Notes under the pieces: generated by a model
Databases searched by the model: none
The model's input: only the letters and a program-made list of their open reading frames with translations
What the model was told of the DNA's origin: nothing
Position numbers and translations under genes: made by a program
Shown: in pieces, positions 9,801 to 16,499 of the stretch
Position numbering within the stretch: the first letter of the stretch is position 1
How the letters are laid out: every line of letters starts with the position of its first letter
NCBI GenBank assembly: GCA_017694565.1
Contig: JADIMR010000091.1
Span: 1 to 34,943, forward strand
Reading direction: 5' to 3'
DNA: 34,943 nucleotides
Source of the DNA: Candidatus Enterocola intestinipullorum
Lineage (GTDB): Bacteria; Bacteroidota; Bacteroidia; Bacteroidales; Paludibacteraceae

Positions 9801-10910
9801 AAATTCTATCAAGCCATTATAACGTATGAAAGGAAGGACATACGGGGACATTTCACTGCCCGTCAAAGCACAATACCATTCAGCTTCCTTTTGCCTGTCA
9901 TACATGTAATACACGGGATTCGAAGCGTTCAGTCCTCTATCCAACGTGGCGGAGGCATTCCATGAATTCACCGGACCTTGGTACGTAAGTTCCCTGTAAG
10001 AATACACGGACGGCAATGGAGACCTCGTGCCTTCTCCCTTGACCAAAGTGGACACCGGATAATATGTGGCCGTACCCATATCTTTCTTATACAGCAAGCC
10101 GTTCTTGGACAAACGCACTGACAACTCCGCATCCGGATGGTTATACACGACGTATGTTTCCCTCGACCCCACCAGCATTCTCGGAGTATTGAACTCGTTG
10201 AACGAAATATCGGGAGTGTCAGGATTCTTGCGCACGAATGAAAGTTCGTTTCCCGACAAATCTTCCGTTATGGTCAAGGTCTGCCATCTGTAATAATGCG
10301 GGTCGTCCTGCAAATTGATCCGGTTTTGCTCGCTTGGAGCGTTTTCTTCCTTGTCGTATACGTCCGTCGGCTTGGCCATGAACTCGACCACTAAGTAATA
10401 GTCCCTGTCAAACAAGAATGTCGATATGTCCGCCGAATAATTGTCGGAAAACGTCCAATTGCGGGTTTTGGCATAATATGAATACAGCTTGCCCGTATGC
10501 CCCGGATCGTCATCGGGACGTTCCACCCAAATGTCGCCGCCGATATACGCCCCATTGTTGAACCATGTTACAGTCCCGTTTTGCGAACTGCGGTAACCCA
10601 CGCGGTATTTATAGGATATTTGCCGGACCATGGCTGTACGTTGAAACGCAGTGGTAGCCGCCACCCGGCGGTAATTCATCCACTGCAAGTCCACCGTAAA
10701 GTTCATTTTTATGGAATCGCCGGCTATTATGCGGCTTTCCAATGACTGTGTCCCGGACATTACGGGAAAGGTGCGCATTTCCGCGCTAACCACTCTTCCG
10801 CCCATGTTGTCGCGGTTGCCGTCTTCCCAATATTCGCCTGCATTCGCCCATGTCGTGCATGTAATGGACAATGCGGTCAAAAACAGACGGACTGATTTTG
10901 CTGATTTCAT
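6879..10910 (-). CDS. Giant surface protein with T9SS type A C-terminal sorting domain
   Basis: Secreted protein of 1343 residues. A signal peptide (about 1-24, ending WANAG) is followed by long beta-rich sequence without recognised catalytic motifs. Several stretches look like PKD/Ig-like repeats, for example ELPKIDVKQITSNQI near the middle and GTLVQFKDESEGEDLVYAWS later. The last ~72 residues (1272-1343) have the form of a type IX secretion sorting domain: WIEVYPT, then LLEYSLFDGSGRIL, and a final VPGGVCILEVNG segment. Such proteins cross the outer membrane by T9SS and are attached to the surface. It lies 37 bases after the traO-like gene with no terminator between, so it is read in the same operon as a type IV secretion apparatus, which is unusual. 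Adhesin or contact protein is a guess. Confidence 0.85.
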   Translation of the reverse strand: MKSAKSVRLFLTALSITCTTWANAGEYWEDGNRDNMGGRVVSAEMRTFPVMSGTQSLESRIIAGDSIKMNFTVDLQWMNYRRVAATTAFQRTAMVRQISYKYRVGYRSSQNGTVTWFNNGAYIGGDIWVERPDDDPGHTGKLYSYYAKTRNWTFSDNYSADISTFLFDRDYYLVVEFMAKPTDVYDKEENAPSEQNRINLQDDPHYYRWQTLTITEDLSGNELSFVRKNPDTPDISFNEFNTPRMLVGSRETYVVYNHPDAELSVRLSKNGLLYKKDMGTATYYPVSTLVKGEGTRSPLPSVYSYRELTYQGPVNSWNASATLDRGLNASNPVYYMYDRQKEAEWYCALTGSEMSPYVLPFIRYNGLIEFPKAGGSGYGNAMISINHDGRVSADGESLNSDPAYWYEWRLRLGQIADNAGERSVGGREFSLQNANGYYTLQQLNGFLRESYWRIFGYENPTSSQRSKDMLSLSSDETYFPKSNVLQFEVLPAVSIPAPTAEESAAVECCVIPDTAVAAYGPDDVIVVYAKDAETGGYSPSLYGLEYFWEVSYDGANWQSVEDANIAAFRLNQSDLSFNVIANADKDLIMKSSILEGRSRVCIRQACLLNSFSSDQQSSLYNYKKEDGRWYIKISSDGYHTFKPLEVGGLEVLAVDEDGNESEFEDEEICRGDEFFTKSLKWFSDNENGIVEYSVSKLGENGEETELSSGINEFELPETDESAIYRLYANFCNQRIYRDVKFTINELPKIDVKQITSNQIIVKTDSVAGKVEILSRGGDIEIGFSQIGQGEDYYYRKVVPYTSPELVSTDFSDYGNEQCVGYIVLKAWDFEAESGIGFDEASTTQLRAYCSRKQQEENDAIVAAAVNRNVEENAWKEIPDPTALLLEQAGAKYYLRKSDPLTPCMSDSVLVKVDAVSPIINNIIAFSDLEHAGKDTIYVNAGTRIPDIISYTVEGGYGKPVEESAYSYVYQWIFRYDRGVWQDLKRYTDSGRSSVSQSHVSLMNQNDIVDRDMEIARVVISRINAEESTQYCDTSNILRIATETYLDERNVRVVNDGACAGSDISIVINEDFDTREYRLIYSSDDPRVSIVADEANPSILHLRDTRDSLNVYIARENIQTGAHSNQIVVPVSVVPSHASFTMIADGEEMRILDYGEETFNVRPGTLVQFKDESEGEDLVYAWSLQVQHWLADDIEGDVSNLQNPYCYLYNQGENRIRLKVMARRPDGGYCSSEVTADNIFVQGLPVSRSLPAGSSFIEDNEVVEEIMEEQSAWIEVYPTILTATGRTVHLRSNTDLLEYSLFDGSGRILMRGEFNGMGDLQVPQVPGGVCILEVNGRTFKLLNQ

Positions 10911-10947
10911 TTCTGTAAGGTTTAGATTAAGTTAAAATGGCTTTTCT

Positions 10948-11487
10948 TCAAAAATTGTACCTCGCTGCAGCGAAAAACAATGGTTTGAAATAATATGATT
11001 TGTTGCTACCTACCGGCGTAGCGTTCCAAATGAAATGCTCGCGGGCCCCGACCAGCAACGAGACCGATTTGGAAACATACATTTCCACATTGAACCCCAA
11101 ATCGCAACCAAGTGCGAATGATCCGTCCGAGAGGGACAGCTCGTTGTCATACCACCTGTCGTAACCGACATTCAAATGGCCATTGAGATGTATGTACATC
11201 CAGCTCAACGGCTGCCACACGGAAGCCTCGATACCGGGAGACAGCAACAATCCGAAATACCGGCTTTTACCGAAATGGCCGGTTTCAAAATCCAGATTCG
11301 TATCCACTGACCAATGTTTGCCCCAATAATAATTGTGCGACACACCCGCAGTGAACGTGTTGCCGAAGCCGGTTCCGACTTTCAGACCAACGGCATTGAA
11401 ACCCTCTATGTGGCGCAATTGCGCCTGCATGGCCGCAGTTCCGGACAACAGCAACATCGCAATGATTGTAAAACTCAGTTTTTTCAT
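10948..11487 (-). CDS. traO: TraO-like outer membrane beta-barrel protein of a Bacteroidota type IV secretion system
   Basis: Protein of 179 residues with a clear signal peptide (ending AAMQAQ) and alternating beta-strand pattern finishing in an aromatic residue (AARYNF), as in outer-membrane barrels. Length, the opening IEGFNAVGLKVGTG, and the late motif LLVGAREHFIW resemble TraO of CTnDOT-type elements. Its place directly after traN is the conserved order. It should form or support the outer-membrane end of the mating pore. The assignment rests on order and overall look more than on a sharp motif, so another small barrel family is possible. Confidence 0.7.
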   Translation of the reverse strand: MKKLSFTIIAMLLLSGTAAMQAQLRHIEGFNAVGLKVGTGFGNTFTAGVSHNYYWGKHWSVDTNLDFETGHFGKSRYFGLLLSPGIEASVWQPLSWMYIHLNGHLNVGYDRWYDNELSLSDGSFALGCDLGFNVEMYVSKSVSLLVGAREHFIWNATPVGSNKSYYFKPLFFAAARYNF

Positions 11488-11515
11488 AAAAAAAGATTAA
11501 AGAATTATGGTAAGG

Positions 11516-12586
11516 TTAAAGATCCAATTGCCGCGCTTTCAATAGTTCCTTGTCGCTCATGCTGAATTGCAAATGGCGACCGCCGTTGCGTTCGAACACC
11601 TCGAAACACAATATTCGTTTTTGCGGAATGGTAAAACGCCTGAAAAACAACACTGCGGTTAGTTTTTCCCCGCCTTTGAGCAAATTATGGTTCTCTCCCT
11701 GCGGATAATAGACGAAAATCGGGGTTATTTCGTCTTCCTGCACGGTAATCTTCTTCGACCGTTTCTTGTCCCTCACATAGCACTTGATAAAATCAATTTC
11801 ATAATCTATGAGGTTGTTGTTTTCCAAACTCAGACAAAACATCATTACATCGTCATGACTGTACAGGCCATAAAGAGCAAAAGCCATTTTCTGTTTCACC
11901 GTTCCTATGTCGGTTATCAAGACAGGCAGCCCTGCGGCTTTTCGACCCAAATCCCGCATCTGCACGTCATTGACGGAAGCATCACTGAATATGGCAGGAG
12001 CCCCGTCCATTCCGCCTGACAACAAAATATCGACCTGCCTTGGATTGTCGCCCGGTATTACCACAAAGGGATATATCGTACCGCTGCTACTCACCAAAGT
12101 AATCGAACCCGGAGCAAAATCCTCATCCAACGCCTTGGCTTTTACTATATTGCTTATATTGTCGGCATGTTCCGCGATTATGCCTGGTGTACCGCAAAGA
12201 ACATCGGTTATCTTTTCGGCACTAATCAAGTGTGTGGTTTTTACCGTGGAAAAACTCAACGTGTCGGCAACGGGGGCATTCCCGTTTTCCACCCACGACA
12301 AATCCACGGACGCATCATCGTATTTAACGGTGAAAGCATGGTATTTGCCATTGGCTGTTACGACCGACAACGTGGTTTCGTGTTCCAAAGGTTGCACCGC
12401 CTGCAATGAAAGCATGTCCTTGTGATTCAAAACGGCACCTTGCAAGTCCGGGCTTCCGAAATCCACATATTTGATTTCGGAAGAAAAATCACATACTGTG
12501 TATTTAGTATCGCTGACTCTAAGCGTATCGCCCGCGACTGCCGATACGCAGATAAAAAACAAAATGGAAGTCAGTATGGTTCTCAT
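11516..12586 (-). CDS. traN: Conjugative transfer protein TraN (VirB9-like, DUF4138)
   Basis: Periplasmic/outer-membrane core component of the mating pore, 356 residues. A signal peptide (about 1-18, ending AVAGD) precedes an N-terminal beta domain opening with KYTVCDFSSEIKYVDFG, the TraN pattern in which this region docks at the outer membrane. The C-terminal half (YSHDDVMMFCLSLENNNLIDYEIDF) matches the family's second beta-sandwich. TraN acts like VirB9 with TraM (VirB10-like). The start ATG overlaps the traM stop as ATGA, so the two are co-translated. Confidence 0.88.
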   Translation of the reverse strand: MRTILTSILFFICVSAVAGDTLRVSDTKYTVCDFSSEIKYVDFGSPDLQGAVLNHKDMLSLQAVQPLEHETTLSVVTANGKYHAFTVKYDDASVDLSWVENGNAPVADTLSFSTVKTTHLISAEKITDVLCGTPGIIAEHADNISNIVKAKALDEDFAPGSITLVSSSGTIYPFVVIPGDNPRQVDILLSGGMDGAPAIFSDASVNDVQMRDLGRKAAGLPVLITDIGTVKQKMAFALYGLYSHDDVMMFCLSLENNNLIDYEIDFIKCYVRDKKRSKKITVQEDEITPIFVYYPQGENHNLLKGGEKLTAVLFFRRFTIPQKRILCFEVFERNGGRHLQFSMSDKELLKARQLDL

Positions 12587-13659
12587 TTGTCGTCGTTTCT
12601 TTTTATGGTTATCAGATAATTCGATGAAATGGTTATTTTAACCTCGCGGACCGAAGTCCCGAGTGCCGATTTTACCGCACCGGTAACCGCATTGGCAGCG
12701 GAATTGACCATGGCCATGGGAGAGTTAAGTTTCAAATCGGTAGAAGAAACAGCCTGGCTTGCCGCGTTCTTTTTTGTTTCGCTGATAATGTTGTCCGGGA
12801 CATATAAGCCTTCGAACCCGTCCCTGTCATAAAGAGACCCCGAAAAGGGAACTATCCTGTCGCGGAAATTTATATTTTCGATTCTCACCATCGCCCTGCC
12901 AGATGAAAAACCAAGTTTGCCATAAACAAATGTGTTTCTCGGAATCTCCACTTCACCGGCTTTCACTGATTCCAACAAACGCAATTTGATTATCGAGCCG
13001 TTGGTTACGTCCTTGTGCAAGCCGTGCACCACGGCTTTTATATGTCCGTCATCGTATTGTTCACGGTTTCCAAGCCCGTAAAATCCCCGGCGTGGAGCGG
13101 ACGGTTCCGGCGCGGGCGTGCCGGCAGCGTTATAGGCCGTATCGGCACTTTCTTCCAGCTCCCCGTGCGCATAAGTAGCCAAATCCAGACCCAAGGACTG
13201 CTCTATCTGCTCGCGCTTTTTGCGCATCATTTCTTCCTTGCGCTTATCGCGTCCCTTTTCCTTACGCTGCCGGTCCGCAGCGGCAGGTTTCCGCGGACGG
13301 TCATTGACTTCCGGCACGTCATTATTTAAATCGCGCAATGGTAGTCCGGAAACTGCCGCCCGCACGGTACTGTCTTCGCCGCGCTGCCCGACTGCGTCGA
13401 GCCAATCGAAAGAGTTATCCTGCATACGCAGCCTGCGCCGCAGTTTGCTTTCGCGTTCATCCGCATCGCGCATGGCATCCAAACGCCCGCCGGACAATTC
13501 CCTGTCGGCAGCCACGGGCAGCGCGGTGTTGATGCTTTCCGAATCTTCCGTAAGCACTGCGCCAGCACCTGAACCGCCTCCGAGAACCCAAAAACACACC
13601 GACATCAACGCAAAGACAGGCAGGGACAACAGGTGCAGGTCTTTTTGTTTCCTGTTCAT
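12583..13659 (-). CDS. traM: Conjugative transfer protein TraM (VirB10-like)
   Basis: Inner-to-outer membrane scaffold of the type IV secretion core, 358 residues. It has one N-terminal membrane helix (about 12-30, LLSLPVFALMSVCFWVL), then a charged, Pro/Arg-rich periplasmic linker with a Lys/Arg block (about 125-150), and a C-terminal beta domain (about 200-358) with VHGLHKDVTNGSIIKLRLLE and IPRNTFVYGKLGF. Those are the hallmarks of TraM in Bacteroidota elements. It is slightly shorter than the family's usual 400-450 residues. Its ATG overlaps the traL stop and its stop overlaps the traN start. Confidence 0.88.
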   Translation of the reverse strand: MNRKQKDLHLLSLPVFALMSVCFWVLGGGSGAGAVLTEDSESINTALPVAADRELSGGRLDAMRDADERESKLRRRLRMQDNSFDWLDAVGQRGEDSTVRAAVSGLPLRDLNNDVPEVNDRPRKPAAADRQRKEKGRDKRKEEMMRKKREQIEQSLGLDLATYAHGELEESADTAYNAAGTPAPEPSAPRRGFYGLGNREQYDDGHIKAVVHGLHKDVTNGSIIKLRLLESVKAGEVEIPRNTFVYGKLGFSSGRAMVRIENINFRDRIVPFSGSLYDRDGFEGLYVPDNIISETKKNAASQAVSSTDLKLNSPMAMVNSAANAVTGAVKSALGTSVREVKITISSNYLITIKRNDDK

Positions 13660-14051
13660 CGCAAATCCTCCTTTCCTGTATGGCTCATGGTTGTTTCAGC
13701 CTCTTGCATCAAGAACAACAAACTGTCCATCCTGTCCACCTGCGCCTTGTGGACGGAAAGCAATGTCCCGATGGAATCGATAGTTGCCGAAGCACGTTCC
13801 AAAGCTTCTTCATAATTGATGTTACGGTCGTTCGCGTTTTCCATACCTTGCGTTTCCGCTACGGATATTTTGATAAAAGACAAATACATTTGCAGGGTAA
13901 GGATGGCGCAAAGTACAAACAACGCAAGCACTATGGCGGCTTTGCGACGTACAATACTCATTTTGTTCATTTCTGCCGATATTCGGGTGCAGACGGCTTT
14001 TACTTTCGGCACTACGTGCTCGTGGATTAATCTTGATAACATAGGATTCAT
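13656..14051 (-). CDS. traL: TraL-like small membrane protein
   Basis: 131-residue protein by position TraL. I chose the ATG at 14051 because it overlaps the traK stop as ATGA, as at the other junctions here; the frame stays open further upstream inside traK. One membrane helix (about residues 38-58, IVLALFVLCAILTLQMYL) is followed by a coiled-coil-like acidic tail (about 65-125). The family is poorly conserved, and the call depends mostly on its place between traK and traM. Its end overlaps the traM start by 4 bases. Confidence 0.7.
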   Translation of the reverse strand: MNPMLSRLIHEHVVPKVKAVCTRISAEMNKMSIVRRKAAIVLALFVLCAILTLQMYLSFIKISVAETQGMENANDRNINYEEALERASATIDSIGTLLSVHKAQVDRMDSLLFLMQEAETTMSHTGKEDLR

Positions 14052-14668
14052 CTTTCCAAAACTGCAATGTCGCTGTTGTCCAAAATACGCCACTTTTCTA
14101 TCATGAAACCGTGCGGATTGTCATCGGAACGGGCGCAATTCACAAGCCGGCATTCCGTTTCAAGGTTACGGTAGGTAACATTCGATGTTCGCACAAGGGA
14201 AGTCTTGCCCCAAAGACGTGCCGCATAAGGGTATTGCGCGACATCTATTTTCACGCTGTCCACCCTTATTTCGCAATGTATGCCGGCGGCTATGATGCGA
14301 TCGAAAAAACCGTCTTCCTTCATTATCGTATATTGGTCGGCCGCCTCCCTGCCAGCCAGGGCCAAAGCGCGCGCGATATTGTAATCTATTGCCGACTTAT
14401 CCGGCGAGATTGTGAAAAAAGCGTCATGGAACATTTTCACATGTGATTTGGCCTCGGCTTCCCGGTTTTGATAAACATCCTGCGACAATGCCATTATAAG
14501 CGACGCGCCATTGTCCAAGACATATATTTTCTGCCGCTGCTTTTCTGCGAATTCGAAAGCTTTCCATACGGCGAACCCGGCAATTCCGGCACATGCGACC
14601 GTAATTATCACCAAATACAGCTTCATTAGCGAAAAGGCCTTTTGTATATTGTTTAATGATTGGAACAT
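14048..14668 (-). CDS. traK: Conjugative transfer protein TraK (VirB8-like)
   Basis: Bitopic inner-membrane protein of 206 residues with a VirB8-like periplasmic domain that helps assemble the pore. An N-terminal membrane helix (about 17-36) is followed by QKIYVLDNGASLIMAL, then HVKMFHDAFFTISPD, and a late DDNPHGFMIEKWRI. All three stretches are strongly typical of TraK of CTnDOT-type elements. The gene appears intact. It is separated from traJ by 65 bases that carry a short heptad repeat, the largest gap inside the tra set. Confidence 0.92.
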   Translation of the reverse strand: MFQSLNNIQKAFSLMKLYLVIITVACAGIAGFAVWKAFEFAEKQRQKIYVLDNGASLIMALSQDVYQNREAEAKSHVKMFHDAFFTISPDKSAIDYNIARALALAGREAADQYTIMKEDGFFDRIIAAGIHCEIRVDSVKIDVAQYPYAARLWGKTSLVRTSNVTYRNLETECRLVNCARSDDNPHGFMIEKWRILDNSDIAVLER

Positions 14669-14683
14669 CCTGCTAAATTGAAA

Positions 14684-14711
14684 ATTAGAAATTAGAAATT
14701 AATAATTAGAA
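14684..14711. repeat. Four-copy 7-bp AT-rich tandem repeat between traJ and traK
   Basis: ATTAGAA, ATTAGAA, ATTAATA, ATTAGAA in direct succession, fully within the 65-base gap between the traJ stop and traK start. Three copies are identical and one differs at two positions. It could be a slippage-prone spacer or a translation-tuning element; nothing shows a function. Confidence 0.8.
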
Positions 14712-14733
14712 AATACCGGCAATGGGAGAACTC

Positions 14734-15855
14734 CTACTTTGACGGCTGTGGCAGATTGACTTGCGGAATGTTCATGCCATGCCCGCCGGTCTGTTGCGCC
14801 TGCGGTGCGCTGCCCGCCGCCGATGCCTGCGACCCCGTATGACCCTTGGTTGCCATCAGGCCTCCGCCGACCGAGAAAGCGGCAGCCAAACCGCCCGAAC
14901 CATCGCCACGCAATATCCAATTGGCGAATGTCGGAACATGCGCGTAAAGCATTATGGCAACTATGCCCAAAAGGATGCTCGAAACACTTGACATGGTAAC
15001 CGCATTTTCCATTTGAGCAATCATAAGTTCGTCCATGGCGGAAACATTTATTTTGTCAAATGTTTCCGCGCCCGTTTTATAAAGGCACTCACTGACTATC
15101 ATCGACTGCACGAAGCCTATGATATTGCAGATGGGAATATACAGCGATATATTGATGTACTGGGCAATCCACGCTTTAAGGTTGGACTGGAATCCGGGAA
15201 ATACGGACAACGCAAGGGAAAATGGCCCGATCAGTACAAGAATTATCTTGGCAGTTATGACGTAAATCTTGTAAAAATAAACAACTGCCACCGTAAAAAC
15301 ATTTACCACGGCAAGGGTGAGCTCTACCAATAATTTGAAAACGAACGACGTAAAAGACTCGAACGCTCCCAACACGCTATCCTTCAATTCAGTCAGCGTG
15401 CGGTTTATGCTTTTCCAAACGCCTAATTTTTCTTTTTCTTCAACCGGACGGTTGCGTTCGTATTCCGCTTTGCGCTTACGAAGCTCTTCGGATGCCCTAT
15501 CATACTCGTTTTTTGAAATCTCCGTTGATTCCTTTGCCGTATCGCGTACATATTCGGACGCATACACCACTGGTTGGACCACTGCGTCCAGACAATAAAC
15601 AAAACCGGAAAAAAACACTATCATCAAACCGGTGGCAAAAGGCCTCAACATCGAATAAAAATCTATCGACTCCCCTTTTGCCCACGATTTCCACAACTTC
15701 GAACCTATAAAAGCGATGGCAGCGATCCCGCAAAGCAATTGCGATGTTTTCATCAGAACGTCCGAATAACCGAGGGCTATGTCGAAAATCCTGTCCAAAC
15801 CGCTGGTCATCGCCCGTCCCATCTGCTCTATGGCATTTGTACCTAACTCTTCCAT
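14734..15855 (-). CDS. traJ: Conjugative transfer protein TraJ (VirB6-like polytopic membrane protein)
   Basis: Polytopic inner-membrane protein of 373 residues. Helices lie at about 38-52, 73-95, 170-200, 205-225 and 290-320. Family features are the early FIGSKLWKSWAKGESIDFYSM followed by LRPFATGLMIVFF, and the later LVLIGPFSLALSVFPGF followed by the AWIAQYINISLYIPI region. A Glu/Lys/Arg-rich cytoplasmic or periplasmic stretch (about 115-150) is also usual. The tail is Gly/Ala/Gln-rich. TraJ probably forms the inner-membrane channel. It is spaced 6 bases from the upstream traI-like gene. Confidence 0.9.
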   Translation of the reverse strand: MEELGTNAIEQMGRAMTSGLDRIFDIALGYSDVLMKTSQLLCGIAAIAFIGSKLWKSWAKGESIDFYSMLRPFATGLMIVFFSGFVYCLDAVVQPVVYASEYVRDTAKESTEISKNEYDRASEELRKRKAEYERNRPVEEKEKLGVWKSINRTLTELKDSVLGAFESFTSFVFKLLVELTLAVVNVFTVAVVYFYKIYVITAKIILVLIGPFSLALSVFPGFQSNLKAWIAQYINISLYIPICNIIGFVQSMIVSECLYKTGAETFDKINVSAMDELMIAQMENAVTMSSVSSILLGIVAIMLYAHVPTFANWILRGDGSGGLAAAFSVGGGLMATKGHTGSQASAAGSAPQAQQTGGHGMNIPQVNLPQPSK

Positions 15856-15861
15856 AGCTTG

Positions 15862-16479
15862 TCAATCTGCGAAAGTGGACACGTCCAATGCGAAATTGCG
15901 GAAGGAGCTTATAACTCCCGTATAATTGCTGTATGAAGCCGCCCTGCTGTATAAATCATCCAAATCGTTTTCCAATGAAAGAAGCTGTTCTTTCATGTTT
16001 TTTATGAGTTGCAGTCGTTCATAGTCGGTAAACTGCCCGTCCGAAGCTCCCTGCTCGGTAATCTTCAAACCTTCCGTGGCCCGCTCCGCAGCTTTTTCGG
16101 CAATGTCCATTGCCATGTCGAGAATCCAATATTTTTCTTCATCCGAAATATTGGACAATTGCATGATACGGTCTTTGTAATCAACCATCTTTTGTGATAT
16201 GCGGACTCCTGACCGTGTCATTTCAAGGACATCCCGGGATTCCTTGACATAATCGCTTACCTTTTTCAATCTTTCCGCTGCCTGTTGGCTCAATTCCAAA
16301 CTCTCATAGGCTATGGAAGTCTGGTCGCTCAATTCCAAGGACTGCCCTATTGTTTCTTCCATCTCTTGCAGGAACAACGTCAAATCCTGCATACATGAAA
16401 AATTGTCATAAACCGCCATTTGCGCATTGGTCCAAAACGGCAAGGAAACAAACAGGATTACAGATATTATTTTCTTCAT
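15862..16479 (-). CDS. traI: TraI-like secreted coiled-coil protein (DUF4141-type, VirB5 position)
   Basis: Protein of 205 residues with a signal peptide (ending FWTNAQ) and an almost entirely helical, coiled-coil-like body (about 30-195). In Bacteroidota elements the gene between the TraG ATPase and TraJ encodes a similar-size exported helical protein (TraI, DUF4141). Sequence similarity that I can see by eye is limited, so the name follows size, signal and position. By analogy with VirB5 it may sit at the pilus or pore tip. Confidence 0.65.
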   Translation of the reverse strand: MKKIISVILFVSLPFWTNAQMAVYDNFSCMQDLTLFLQEMEETIGQSLELSDQTSIAYESLELSQQAAERLKKVSDYVKESRDVLEMTRSGVRISQKMVDYKDRIMQLSNISDEEKYWILDMAMDIAEKAAERATEGLKITEQGASDGQFTDYERLQLIKNMKEQLLSLENDLDDLYSRAASYSNYTGVISSFRNFALDVSTFAD

Positions 16480-16499
16480 TTGATTTCAAATTATAAGGG

